Assembly: GCA_039045975.1 (NCBI GenBank)
Contig: JBCCJA010000022.1
Coordinates: 1-56,775 of the forward strand
DNA length: 56,775 nt
Reading direction: 5' to 3'
Source of the DNA: JBCCJA01 sp039045975
GTDB lineage: Bacteria > Planctomycetota > Planctomycetia > Planctomycetales > Planctomycetaceae
Positions 27,282-35,913 of the stretch are shown here, piece after piece (position 1 is the first letter of the stretch; each line of letters begins with the position of its first letter). The translations under genes and the position numbers were made by a program. A model generated the notes under the pieces. It had not been told where the DNA came from. It searched no databases and worked only from the letters and a program-made list of their open reading frames with translations.

Positions 27282-27938
27282 TCAGCCCGCCGATCGGCCG
27301 TAGCTGCGGTCGAAAATCTTCCCGACAACGACCGCGAACCCGGGCAACACGTCGCCGCCGTCGAGCGTGTCGGGCTCCCGCAGGTGTTGCGCGGAACCGT
27401 CCGACATTCGCACGACCACGGTGCGATTCTTCGGATCGACGATCCAAACCATCGGCACACCGAGATCGAAAAACTCTTCGGCCTTCGCGTTGATCCTCTC
27501 GAACGAGTCGGCCGTCGAGAGAATTTCGACGACCAGTTTCGGCACGCCGCGGATGTACTTCGCGTCGGCGGGCGTTGCCGCCAGTGCCTTGCCGTCACAG
27601 TACATCACGTCGACGCCCCAGCGGCTGTCGGCGTCAGGACGCTCGACACCCGCTTCGCCGCTCAGGACGACGCCGTCACGGCCGGTCTCTTCCAGCCAGC
27701 GGTCGAGCAATGCCGCGATCCGACTTTCGCTACTCGAGTGCCAGCGGTTTCGCACCGTCATCGGCCGCTCCCATAGATCGCCCCGCATCAGCATCCGGTC
27801 GAGCGTCGGGTCGTTCGGCAAGGCGTCGAACTCGGCGAGCGTGACTCCCGTCGCGACGACGCGGTCGCAGAGTTCTTCCGGCAGTTCGTCCTCGACCTCG
27901 GCACGGGCCAGCAGGGCGTCGATATCGGCCGTAGACAT
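27282..27938 (-). CDS. Uma2-family (DUF820) PD-(D/E)XK-like protein
   Basis: A second Uma2 protein, 218 residues. Conserved parts: a MLMRGDLWERPM segment matching the early strand, RWGVDVMYCDG (conserved Asp), VPKLVVEILSTADSFERINAK (conserved Glu and Lys), and FFDLGVPMVWIVDPKNRTVVV. The N-terminal 40 residues (DIDALLARAEVEDELPEEL) are helical and not shared with the other copy at 16005. It ends in the same LDGGDVLPGF segment. Function uncertain; large Uma2 families are typical of planctomycetes and cyanobacteria. Confidence 0.85.
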   Translation of the reverse strand: MSTADIDALLARAEVEDELPEELCDRVVATGVTLAEFDALPNDPTLDRMLMRGDLWERPMTVRNRWHSSSESRIAALLDRWLEETGRDGVVLSGEAGVERPDADSRWGVDVMYCDGKALAATPADAKYIRGVPKLVVEILSTADSFERINAKAEEFFDLGVPMVWIVDPKNRTVVVRMSDGSAQHLREPDTLDGGDVLPGFAVVVGKIFDRSYGRSAG

Positions 27939-27984
27939 GGCGTCGGTTTGTCCGATGGGAAGCGTCTTTCGCGGAGATATTAAC

Positions 27985-29589
27985 TTACCGCGGCGGTGTG
28001 GTGGGATAGGCCGCCCCGGTCAGGTCTTCATACAGCCGGATGTAGTCACGGCCGGGCGTCTTGTTCCGTGTCGCGTCGACGCGGAACGATTTCTCCTGCC
28101 ATCGCGTGTGACGGTCGAAGATCTCGCCGTACCGCGGGTAATGCGGCTGGCGTTCGCTGTCGGCGATCCAACGTTCGAGGAACACGTCGTAGGCGTCGCG
28201 GAGATCGGACAGCACTCCGGCCGCGTCCGGGTCGTTGATGCGGTTCTCCAATTCGCCGACGTCCGAGCGGGCGTAAAGCTCCTCGGCAGGCGGGACGTTT
28301 TCGTCGGCGTAGCACCAGCGGATGTACTTCCATTCCTCGCCCGCGACGGCCAACGCCTTTGTCATGTCGCGGTTGCGGACGTCCCACGCCTGGATCAGGC
28401 CGAGTGAGTCTCGGACCCGGTCGGCCTCGCCTGTCAGCAGCGGCCCGAGGTCGACCCCGTCGGCCCGGCCCGGCGGATCGAGCCCGGCCGCGGCGAGGAT
28501 CGTCGGCGCGAAATCGATATTGCCGACGACCGCCCCGCTCCTCCGACCGCGGGCCGACTCCGGCAAACGCGGGTCAAATACGATCAACGGGATCCGGGCC
28601 CCGGTCTCGTACGGCAGGACTTTGCCTTGCAGCCCGTGCGCCCCACAGTGGTAGCCGTTGTCCGACGTGTAGATGACCAGTGTGTTCCCGGCGACGCCGT
28701 GCCGTTCGAGCGCGTCGAGCACCATCCCGACCGCGGTGTCGACGCCCGAGATCAGCTGGTAATAAGCCCTCAGGTGCGACTGGTAGCGGTCCGGAGCCCA
28801 CTCGTCGCGCTGCAGGTAGTGCCGCCCGAGTTTCGGCTGCAGCGGCAGCAACGCCGCGCCCGCCGGACCGTACCCCGGCGGTTCCTGGAACACCGTGCCC
28901 GCGTAACGCACGGCATCGGCCCGATCGATGTCGTCGTGCGGCTTGTGGGGCGCCTTGAAGCTCAACGAGAGGCAGAAGGGCCGATCGTCGTCTTCGACGG
29001 CGGCGATGAAGTCCCGTCCGAACGCACCGAGCGCCCGCGTGACGTGCGGCGATTCTTTCGCGTACGAACGCAGGCTGGCGTTCTTGGCCGTCCGGTACGA
29101 GCCCTGCCCCGATCCCGCGAACCCGCCCCACGCATCGAAGCCCTCGGCCTGATCGAACCCTTTGGACGGCATGCCCCACTTCCCCGCGAAGCCGATCCGG
29201 TACCCGGCTTCGCGCAGTCGCACCGCGTACGAATCGGCCCAGTCGTCCGCGCGGAACGGACCGGTCAGAAAGTTGCAGCCGGTCTTGAACTCGTACATCC
29301 CGGTCAAGACCGTCGCCCTCGACGCCATGCAGATCGCCGACGTCGCATAGCAGCGGTCGAACAGGACGCCCCGGGCCGCGAGGCCGTCGAGACGCGGGGT
29401 CTCGATCTCGGCGTTCCCCATACAGCCGAGCGCCGAGGCCTGATGGTCGTCCGACATCAAAAACACGACATTCGGCTGCACGAAATCGGCGGCGGCAAGC
29501 GGTACGGCCGGCAGCAGGTACGCCGCGACGGCCAGGGCGGCTCGCCCACACCGGCGACCGGCCCGCGACGCGTTAAAGCTTGAGTGCAT
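27985..29589 (-). CDS. Sulfatase (arylsulfatase family), exported
   Basis: A 534-residue sulfatase. I start at the ATG at 29589 because a signal peptide follows (GRAALAVAAYLLPAVPLAAA); the 46 codons upstream look unrelated. Metal and active-site features: VVFLMSDDHQ, ICMASRATVLTG with Cys87 as the likely formylglycine site (CxAxR instead of the usual CxPxR), GFAGKWGMP, FKAPHKPHD, and IYTSDNGYHCGAHG. The family hydrolyses sulfate esters of polysaccharides, and planctomycetes carry many. Maturation needs a formylglycine-generating enzyme, not seen here. It is divergent from a PfkB kinase gene with a 228-bp gap. Confidence 0.92.
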   Translation of the reverse strand: MHSSFNASRAGRRCGRAALAVAAYLLPAVPLAAADFVQPNVVFLMSDDHQASALGCMGNAEIETPRLDGLAARGVLFDRCYATSAICMASRATVLTGMYEFKTGCNFLTGPFRADDWADSYAVRLREAGYRIGFAGKWGMPSKGFDQAEGFDAWGGFAGSGQGSYRTAKNASLRSYAKESPHVTRALGAFGRDFIAAVEDDDRPFCLSLSFKAPHKPHDDIDRADAVRYAGTVFQEPPGYGPAGAALLPLQPKLGRHYLQRDEWAPDRYQSHLRAYYQLISGVDTAVGMVLDALERHGVAGNTLVIYTSDNGYHCGAHGLQGKVLPYETGARIPLIVFDPRLPESARGRRSGAVVGNIDFAPTILAAAGLDPPGRADGVDLGPLLTGEADRVRDSLGLIQAWDVRNRDMTKALAVAGEEWKYIRWCYADENVPPAEELYARSDVGELENRINDPDAAGVLSDLRDAYDVFLERWIADSERQPHYPRYGEIFDRHTRWQEKSFRVDATRNKTPGRDYIRLYEDLTGAAYPTTPPR

Positions 29590-29817
29590 CAACGATTGCC
29601 TTCGAGAGACCGATTTCGGGCCGATGCCCGATGTGGCCCGAACGTTAACCCCGCCCCGCGTTCGCCTCAACAAACGCTTATGCGTCCCGGCGTCATGCGA
29701 CGCGTCAGCCCCGACGCTCGCGTCCACCCTCCTCGGCCTTTACAAACACGGGCGTGCCGGTCGCGCCCCGGCCTCCCGTCTTTTGTTTCCGACACTCCGA
29801 TTTAGAAGTTTCGACCG

Positions 29818-30903
29818 ATGGCCAAACTCGATATTCGCTCCGACGACTGCGAGCTCGACTTCCTCTCCCTCGGCGCGATGGTCCACCGCCTCGACCCGGG
29901 CCAGACGCCGTTCCGGACCGCCAAGTCGTGCGAGATCCACATCTCCGGCGGCGAGTACAACTGCGCCGCGAACCTCGCGAACTGCTTCGGCCTGAAGACC
30001 GGCATCGCGACCGCGATGGTCGACAACCCGATCGGCCAGCTCGTCGAGTCGCAGATCCGCGACCGCGGCGTGACGCCGTTCTTTAAGCACTTCGAGTACG
30101 ACGGCGTCCGCGGCCCGAACATCGCGACGGTTTACAGCGACCGCGGCCACGGCGTCCGCGCCCCGGTCGTGTTTTACAACCGAGCCAACGAAGCCGGCGC
30201 GATGCTCAAGCCGGGCGACTTCGACTGGGACGCGATCTTCTCGAAGGGTGTCCGCTGGTTCCATTCGGGCGGCATCTTCGCCGCGATCGGCCCGCACACC
30301 GCCGAACTGGTCGTCGAGGGCATGAAGGCCGCCAAGAAGCACGGCGTGGTCACGTCGTTCGACCTGAACTACCGCGGCAAGATCTGGAAGACCCTTGAGG
30401 GTGGCGAGGCGAAGGGCCTCGAGATGATGCGGGCGATCGCCGCGAACTGCGACCTGCTCGTCGGCAACGAGGAAGATCTTCAGAAGGGCCTCGGCCTCGA
30501 AGGTCAGGACGTCGAGAAGTCTTCAAAGCTCGACCCGAACGCCTTCTTCGGCATGATCGAACAGGTCACGAACACCTATCCGAACGTGAAGGCCGTCGCG
30601 ACGACGCTGCGGGAGGTCGAAACGACCAACCGCCACAACTGGGGCGCCGTCATGTGGTACGACGGCGAGAAGTACATCAGCCCGACGATGAAGCTCGACG
30701 TGCTCGATCGTATTGGTGGGGGCGACGGCTACGCCTCCGGCATGATCTACGGCTTCCTGACCGGCAAAGAGCCGGAACGGGCCATGCGTCTCGGCTGGGC
30801 CCACGGCGGCCTGATGACGACCTTCACCGGCGACGTCAGCCAGGCCCGGCTCCCCGAAGTCGAAGCCCTCGCCGACGGCGGCAGCGCCCGCGTCCAGCGG
30901 TGA
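29818..30903 (+). CDS. PfkB-family sugar kinase, 2-keto-3-deoxygluconate kinase-like
   Basis: A 361-residue ribokinase/PfkB protein. Signatures: HISGGEYNCAANLANCFGLK near the N-terminus (the first PfkB motif), SFDLNYRGKIW, LLVGNEEDL, and the catalytic DRIGGGDGYASG motif. The GEYNCA and FDLNYR forms resemble 2-keto-3-deoxygluconate kinases, which phosphorylate KDG for the Entner-Doudoroff or pectin pathway; that substrate is inference. It is followed by a strong intrinsic terminator at 30927-30960, so it is likely monocistronic. Confidence 0.85.
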   Translation: MAKLDIRSDDCELDFLSLGAMVHRLDPGQTPFRTAKSCEIHISGGEYNCAANLANCFGLKTGIATAMVDNPIGQLVESQIRDRGVTPFFKHFEYDGVRGPNIATVYSDRGHGVRAPVVFYNRANEAGAMLKPGDFDWDAIFSKGVRWFHSGGIFAAIGPHTAELVVEGMKAAKKHGVVTSFDLNYRGKIWKTLEGGEAKGLEMMRAIAANCDLLVGNEEDLQKGLGLEGQDVEKSSKLDPNAFFGMIEQVTNTYPNVKAVATTLREVETTNRHNWGAVMWYDGEKYISPTMKLDVLDRIGGGDGYASGMIYGFLTGKEPERAMRLGWAHGGLMTTFTGDVSQARLPEVEALADGGSARVQR

Positions 30904-30926
30904 GCCGATTCGAGTCGCGACGTCAC

Positions 30927-30960
30927 AAAGGCGGGGCCGAATCGGCCCCGCCTTTTTTTT
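30927..30960 (+). terminator. Intrinsic terminator after the PfkB kinase
   Basis: A perfect stem AAAGGCGGGGCCGA (30927-30940) with its complement at 30942-30955, followed by a run of T up to 30960. The A and T runs pair, so it could work on both strands. It lies 23 bp after the kinase stop. Confidence 0.92.
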
Positions 30961-31051
30961 GGCGAGCGGTGGGCGTCAGCCCTCCGGTTGGTCACAAGAG
31001 AGAGCCGACCGCCTCGATGACCCACCGGAGGGCTGACGCCCACCGCTCGCC
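30961..31051. repeat. Long palindrome with GGGCGTCAGCCC core
   Basis: Arms 30961-30994 and 31018-31051 pair over 34 bases with one mismatch, starting GGCGAGCGGTGGGCGTCAGC. The GGCGAGC...GCGTCAGCCC core is shared with palindromes at 32071-32140 and 40242-40391. A second, imperfect palindrome follows at 31067-31139 (CCGAGCG...CGCGAAGGGG arms). Confidence 0.85.
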
Positions 31052-31143
31052 CAGATCTATAAAAGCCCGAGCGATTACGCGAAGGGGCGAATGACGTCGC
31101 GATTCGCTATCCCGACCTCCCCTTCGCGTGGCCGCTCGAGATT

Positions 31144-32151
31144 TTATTTTTTGATTTTTAAGAAAACGACGACACCGTCGTACTCCGCGTCAATGCCGAG
31201 CGGGCCGAACAGCTGTAGGAAAAACTCCCCGGCGTCGGCATCGCGGACGTCGAGGTCGACCCGGGTGGCGAGATCGATACCGGCCGCGGCGAAAGCGTCT
31301 TCGTCGTAGTCGAAGCCGACTCCGGACGCCTCCAATTTCACCATCACCGCCGAAACGCGGGCGTCACGGGCCTTGAGCCGGAAGCGGCGTTCCGACAGCG
31401 GGACGACGCGTCGCGGTTCGACCGTTCCCGGACCCGCCCGAGGTGCTGACGTGCCGCGGTCGGGTCCGACACCCGGCCCGCTGCGGACGATGCGGTATTC
31501 GTTGTCGCGTCCCGCCGGCTCGGCCGTCAGGCCGTACTGCCGCAGGACGATAGCCAGAGCGGTCGTGACCTCGACGCCGGCGAACTCGCCGCCGGCGATC
31601 AGGTCGTGCGGGACCGCGTCGGTCCCGCGGAGTCGAATCCCCACATCGTCCGCGACGGCGGCGAGGACTTCGGCCGGGGTCGCCAGGTCTTCCCAAGCGA
31701 CGGCGACCTTCGCTCTGGGGCCGAGTTTCCGCACCTGACGCCCGAGCCCGGACGCGTCGGGGCCGACAAAGCACAAAGTGCTGATCGCGGGAATCGGTTC
31801 CACCTGCAGCGAAACCCCGGCCGCGTCGGCGGTCGCGATCACGGCCGCGAGACGCGTCGCGCCTTGAACGTCGACAGTGACCGGAATCCCGGGATCGACC
31901 CGTCGGTCGAGAATGACGCACGCCTCGGGCCCGGCGACGGCGTTCAACGCGTCCCGCAGCGGCTTGCCGTCGAAGCTGACGCCGAGGAGGACGTCATCCC
32001 ATGCGTCGGCGAAAGCGGGGGTCGAGGCGAGGCAGAGCAGGAACGCGAGCGCCCACCTTGGACCGTGACCATCCGCGGGCTGACGCCGCGCGGCTCGCCA
32101 ATTATTAGAAAGGCGAGCCCGGGGCGTGAGCCCCGGGATGCGTCGGGTCAT
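31144..32151 (-). CDS. Secreted STN/secretin N-domain-like protein
   Basis: A 335-residue product. After a basic lead comes an export signal (RWALAFLLCLASTPAFA), then two units of an STN-like fold: LGVSFDGKPLRDALNAVA and VILDRRVDPGIPVTVDVQ, then LRGTDAVPHDLIAGGEFAGV; a later RFRLKARDARVSAVMVKL may be a third. Such domains occur in secretins and TonB-receptor plugs, but no beta-barrel or secretin domain follows, so the role is unknown. The ATG at 32151 has GGGAG eight bases upstream and begins 15 bp after the rho stop. Residues about 4-27 are encoded by a palindromic repeat (32071-32140), so the N-terminus looks remodelled. Confidence 0.65.
   Translation of the reverse strand: MTRRIPGLTPRARLSNNWRAARRQPADGHGPRWALAFLLCLASTPAFADAWDDVLLGVSFDGKPLRDALNAVAGPEACVILDRRVDPGIPVTVDVQGATRLAAVIATADAAGVSLQVEPIPAISTLCFVGPDASGLGRQVRKLGPRAKVAVAWEDLATPAEVLAAVADDVGIRLRGTDAVPHDLIAGGEFAGVEVTTALAIVLRQYGLTAEPAGRDNEYRIVRSGPGVGPDRGTSAPRAGPGTVEPRRVVPLSERRFRLKARDARVSAVMVKLEASGVGFDYDEDAFAAAGIDLATRVDLDVRDADAGEFFLQLFGPLGIDAEYDGVVVFLKIKK
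32071..32140. repeat. Palindrome inside the start of the STN-like gene
   Basis: Imperfect arms 32071-32099 and 32112-32140. The core GGCGAGCC...GGGCGTGAGCCCCGGGAT matches the copies at 40242-40271 and 40362-40391. It overlaps the first codons of the gene that follows rho. Confidence 0.8.
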
Positions 32152-32166
32152 CGGCGAAACTCCCGC

Positions 32167-33828
32167 TCAGAGGATCTTCGAGACCCGCTGCAGGAACTCT
32201 TCGTTCGTCGGGAATCGACGCAGCGTCCGCGTCAGGTCTTCCATCGCCTGCACCGGGCTCAGCGACACGAGGCTGCGGCGGAGCAGCGTGACGCCGTCGA
32301 GCGTCTCGGGCGACATCAGCTTCTCTTCCCGCCGCGTGCCCGACTGGGCGATGTCCATCGCGGGCCAGATGCGGCGGTCGGCGAGGTCCCGGCTGAGGAC
32401 CATCTCCATGTTGCCGGTCCCTTTGAACTCCTGGAAGATCGCCGTGTCCATGTGGGCGCCGGTCTCGATCAACGCCGTGCCGACGACCGTCACCGAGCCG
32501 CCCTCCTCGAACCGCCGGGCGGTGCCGAAGAGCTTCTTCGGGATGTCGAGGGCCCGGATGTCGAGCCCGCCGGTCCCCGTCCGGCCCGAGTTCGAGACGT
32601 ACTTGTTGAACGCCCGCGCGAGTCGCGTGATCGAGTCGAGCAGCACGAAGACGTGCTTGCCGCTCTCGGCGAGCCGCTTGCACCGTTCGACGACGAGCTG
32701 CGAAACCCGCACGTGGTTCTCGACGTCACGATCGAGCGAGCTGGCGACGACCTCGCCGTTGACCGCCCGCCTCATCTCGGTGACCTCTTCGGGCCGCTCG
32801 TCGATAAGCAGCACGACGAGGTAGACCTCCGGGTGGTTGATGCTGACCGATTCGGCGATGTCCTGGATGAGCATCGTCTTGCCGGTCCGCGGCGGGGCGA
32901 CGATCAACGCCCGCTGTCCCTTGCCGATCGGCGTGAGCAGGTCCATGACCCGCATCGTGACGGGCGACTCGCCGCGTTCGAGTTTGATCTGCTCGTACGG
33001 GTTGATCGGCGTCAGCTGATCGAACGTCTTGAGTTCGGCGTATTCCTCCGGCGTGCGGCCCTCGATCTGGTCGATCGCCTTCAGCCGCGGGCCCTGGCCC
33101 TTATTACCGGGGCCGACGTCGCCGTGGACGAGGACGCCCTCACGCAACTGGAACCGCTCGATCAACGAGGTCGAGACGAACGGGTCGGAGTCTTTGGCGG
33201 CGTAGTCGTTCGAAGGGTCGCGTAGGAAGCCGTAGCCCTTCGGGTGCAGCTCCAGGACGCCCTCGACCGTGCCGGTGACCTCGTCGTTGACCGGGCCTCC
33301 GTAACTGCTGCCGCGTTGCTGACGCCGTTGCGGGTTCGGGCCGCGGCCCTGCCGACCGCCTTTCTGGAACGGCTGCTGGCCGTTCGGGCCGCCCTCGCCC
33401 CCGCCGCCACGCCGGCGACGCCGGCGACGACGCGGGCGGTCGTCGACGTCTTCGCCGTTGCCGCCGTAAGAGGCGGCGTCGTCACCCCCGAACGAGGCGG
33501 CCGCGGTCTGCTCGACCGGCTCGTCGGCGACGGGACCTTCTTCGACCGACGGCTCGGCCGGGGCCTCGTCGGCCGGCTCGGCGACGGCGACCGCGTCGGC
33601 CGATTCGGTCTCTTTTTTCGCCTTCGTGCGGGTGCGTCGCTTCTTCGGCTTCGGGAGGTCTTCGGGCGGCTCCGGGACGTCGGGTTCGGGGATGAAGTCG
33701 ATCCCGTCGCCGAAGTCGTCGCCCGTCGTCGCGGCGGCCGCCGCTTCGACCGGTTCTGCCTTCTTACGCCGCGTACGCCGACGTGTCGTGCGAGGCTGCT
33801 CGTCCTCACCCGGGTCGGTCGCTGCCAT
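32167..33828 (-). CDS. rho: Transcription termination factor Rho
   Basis: Hexameric RNA helicase that ends transcription. Length 553 residues; the usual is near 420. Residues 1-180 are a disordered extension, acidic then Arg/Gly-rich (RPRRRRRRRRGGGGEGG). The helical Rho_N domain is not recognisable. The cold-shock RNA-binding domain (TGTVEGVLELHPKGYGFLRD) begins near 185. The ATPase core is complete: APPRTGKTML (Walker A), VLLIDERPEEVTEM (Walker B) and the C-terminal SPETLDGVTLLRRSL. Insertions ahead of the RNA-binding domain are known in actinobacterial Rho, where they add RNA contacts. The gene has a 400-bp leader with a hairpin at 33916-33939, suggesting regulation of its own transcript. 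Confidence 0.97.
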   Translation of the reverse strand: MAATDPGEDEQPRTTRRRTRRKKAEPVEAAAAATTGDDFGDGIDFIPEPDVPEPPEDLPKPKKRRTRTKAKKETESADAVAVAEPADEAPAEPSVEEGPVADEPVEQTAAASFGGDDAASYGGNGEDVDDRPRRRRRRRRGGGGEGGPNGQQPFQKGGRQGRGPNPQRRQQRGSSYGGPVNDEVTGTVEGVLELHPKGYGFLRDPSNDYAAKDSDPFVSTSLIERFQLREGVLVHGDVGPGNKGQGPRLKAIDQIEGRTPEEYAELKTFDQLTPINPYEQIKLERGESPVTMRVMDLLTPIGKGQRALIVAPPRTGKTMLIQDIAESVSINHPEVYLVVLLIDERPEEVTEMRRAVNGEVVASSLDRDVENHVRVSQLVVERCKRLAESGKHVFVLLDSITRLARAFNKYVSNSGRTGTGGLDIRALDIPKKLFGTARRFEEGGSVTVVGTALIETGAHMDTAIFQEFKGTGNMEMVLSRDLADRRIWPAMDIAQSGTRREEKLMSPETLDGVTLLRRSLVSLSPVQAMEDLTRTLRRFPTNEEFLQRVSKIL

Positions 33829-34228
33829 ATCCCACTCCCTGAATCCTGAAAGACATCCCCAAAGCCCGTGGCCGTTCCCTGCGGCCCGCGGCGCGGACCG
33901 GTCCGGAGCGTCCGAACGCCGGAATACGTTTTCCGGCGTCAGCTATTTGCGAAGGGCCCTGCGGACACCTTCACGTCCGACGCGTCGGCGACTGGCTCAA
34001 CGCACCAAGGTTCCGCAGCAAGCCGGAGGCCGACCCGCTGCAGAGAACTCGTCATTCGGGCCGGCTCTCGAAATCTGGTGTATGTCGGACCTGTCCGTCC
34101 GAATCACCGTCCGAGTTCCGTGAACCGACCGCGTGGTCTGAAAGAAAACCGTCGTGGGACGGATAACACCCGTGGCGTTAGGAAGTCAAACCTGACACCT
34201 ACGGATGTTAAGTCCGGGTTTGCGGTTG
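33829..34228. other. Rho leader and intergenic region
   Basis: A 400-bp stretch upstream of rho without a supported gene. On the minus strand it is the rho 5' leader plus promoter. A clear hairpin (ACGCCGGAA at 33916-33924 with TTCCGGCGT at 33931-33939) lies about 90 bases before the rho start codon; rho genes are often autoregulated through their leaders. The part near 34160-34250 is less GC-rich than the surroundings and follows the stop of the thioredoxin-like gene. Confidence 0.5.
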
Positions 34229-35158
34229 TCAATCAATTTTGGTGGTGGTGAACCTCGGCAACGACGCGAATCGCGGCAATATCGGACGTTCCCCCGCCCC
34301 GTCGGGCCCGAGCGCGAGGATCAACTCCTCGGGCAACATGACCTGTCGGATCGCCAAGTACTTCGCCGGGTCGCGGCCGAACCGCTCGCGGTTGGCCGCG
34401 TCGGCGAACAGCACGATCGCCCCGTCGTACAACGCCGCCGTCGCGATCGAACCGGGGACGACCTCTTTCGACTCCGCGAACGCGACCGGGTCGCAGCCCG
34501 ACAGCCGCGGCGTGTAACGGATCGGTCGCGTCTCGAACCGGCCCGCCGACGCCGCGTCGACGAACAGGTAAGTCACCCCGAAATGCTCGACGGCGTGCTC
34601 CCACGAGCCGCGGGCCCAGCGTTTGTCGGTCGCGACCGTCACCGGGCAGTAACCGCCGAGGCCGACGAGCTTCCGCCCGGCCGGCTTGCCGGCACCCGGG
34701 TCTTGCGCGGCCTTGTCCGCCGGCTTATCGGCGATCAACGCCCGCCCGGCGGAAACCCGCGACGCGAGCCGGGACAGCCGACCCGCGTACGCCGCGGCCG
34801 GCTTGTAGCCGCTCATGACCGCGACCGGCGTCCCATCGGGCGTGAGCACGACGTCGGCCGGGATCGAGCCGACGCCCCACGCGGCCGAGACCGACCGGTT
34901 CGTGTCGGCGTCGAGCTTCACACCGATCACCTCGTCCCGCAGCAGCCCGCGGACCTGCGGCGACGGGAACACGTCGGCCTCCATCCGCCGACAGGGGCCA
35001 CACCACGACGCGTAAAAGTGCACCACGACCGGCCGCCCCGTTCGCGACGCCGCGGCGAGACCGTCTTCGAGGTCGTCGTACCAGCCGTCCGCGGCGGCCG
35101 CCGGCAAGGCGGACACGATCGACGCGAGCACGGCAGAGAATACGACAGCGGCACGCAA
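34229..35158 (-). CDS. Exported thioredoxin-fold protein with YHS-like C-terminus
   Basis: I prefer the TTG at 35158, which has GGAGAGG upstream and leads straight into a signal peptide (RAAVVFSAVLASIVSALPAA); an ATG at 35251 adds a 31-residue basic lead without a ribosome site. The 309-residue protein has a thioredoxin fold with the CGPC active site (FYASWCGPCRRME) and a cis-Pro (GSIPADVVL), a Lys/Pro/Ala linker, and then two segments like YHS domains (VTYLFVDAASAGRFETRPIRY and GAIVLFADAANRERFGRDPAKYL). It probably acts in periplasmic thiol or metal handling. It follows pabA by 114 bp (21 bp to the ATG). Confidence 0.75.
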   Translation of the reverse strand: MRAAVVFSAVLASIVSALPAAAADGWYDDLEDGLAAASRTGRPVVVHFYASWCGPCRRMEADVFPSPQVRGLLRDEVIGVKLDADTNRSVSAAWGVGSIPADVVLTPDGTPVAVMSGYKPAAAYAGRLSRLASRVSAGRALIADKPADKAAQDPGAGKPAGRKLVGLGGYCPVTVATDKRWARGSWEHAVEHFGVTYLFVDAASAGRFETRPIRYTPRLSGCDPVAFAESKEVVPGSIATAALYDGAIVLFADAANRERFGRDPAKYLAIRQVMLPEELILALGPDGAGERPILPRFASLPRFTTTKID

Positions 35159-35272
35159 CGCGACGGCCTCTCCGGGACACCGCGGGCCGGGGCAACCCGC
35201 GCGTTCCCTACGGAGATCGTCACGATCGGTCCCGTCGGTCCGGCCCCTCATGCCGACGGCCGGTCGTGACGG

Positions 35273-35887
35273 TCAGCGAGAGTCTTCCCCGACGCCCGCC
35301 GACCCGATCGCTAGGAAATTCGCGAGCAAAGCTTCGCCCGCGTCGGTCAGCACCGACTCCGGATGGAATTGGATCCCGAACACCGGCCGGGACCGGTGGG
35401 CGAGCCCCATCACGACCCCGTCGCCGGTCTTCGCCGTCACGGCAAGTGCGTTATCGAACTCTGCTGCCGGCGGCCGCACCTCCAACGAGTGATAGCGCCC
35501 GACCTCCAGCGGCAACGGCAGCCCCGCGAACAGGCCCCCGCCGTCATGCGTCACGGACGAAGCCCGCCCGTGCGTCGGACGGCCCGACCGCACGACGTCC
35601 CATCCGCACGCAGCGGCGATCACCTGATGACCGAGACAGATTCCGAGCAACGGCACGGCCGGCCCGCCGGGGTCACATAGCGTCCGGGCCAACTTGAGAC
35701 TGCAGCCTGCCGACGCCGGCCCGCCCGGCCCCGGCGAGATCACGAACGCGTCGGGCGGGTCGCCCAATAAGTCTTTGGCCGACACCGCGTCGTTCCGTAC
35801 GACACGCGTCTCGGCCCCGGCCAACGTCAGCAACCGCGAGACGTTGTGGACGAAGCTGTCGTAGTTATCGACGAGCGTGACCCGCAT
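35273..35887 (-). CDS. pabA: Aminodeoxychorismate synthase glutamine amidotransferase subunit
   Basis: A 204-residue class I glutamine amidotransferase releasing ammonia for chorismate amination. It starts MRVTLVDNYDSFVHNV, has VISPGPGGPASAG, the nucleophile Cys84 in LGICLGHQ, and the His/Glu of FGIQFHPES. PabA and TrpG are hard to separate by sequence; the adjacent pabB favours folate (p-aminobenzoate) synthesis, though one subunit may serve both enzymes. It lies 65 bp downstream of pabB, and the gap contains a partial REP-like repeat at 35914-35941. Confidence 0.9.
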   Translation of the reverse strand: MRVTLVDNYDSFVHNVSRLLTLAGAETRVVRNDAVSAKDLLGDPPDAFVISPGPGGPASAGCSLKLARTLCDPGGPAVPLLGICLGHQVIAAACGWDVVRSGRPTHGRASSVTHDGGGLFAGLPLPLEVGRYHSLEVRPPAAEFDNALAVTAKTGDGVVMGLAHRSRPVFGIQFHPESVLTDAGEALLANFLAIGSAGVGEDSR

Positions 35888-35913
35888 GGGTCGAGCCTAA
35901 CGGCTCCCCTCGG

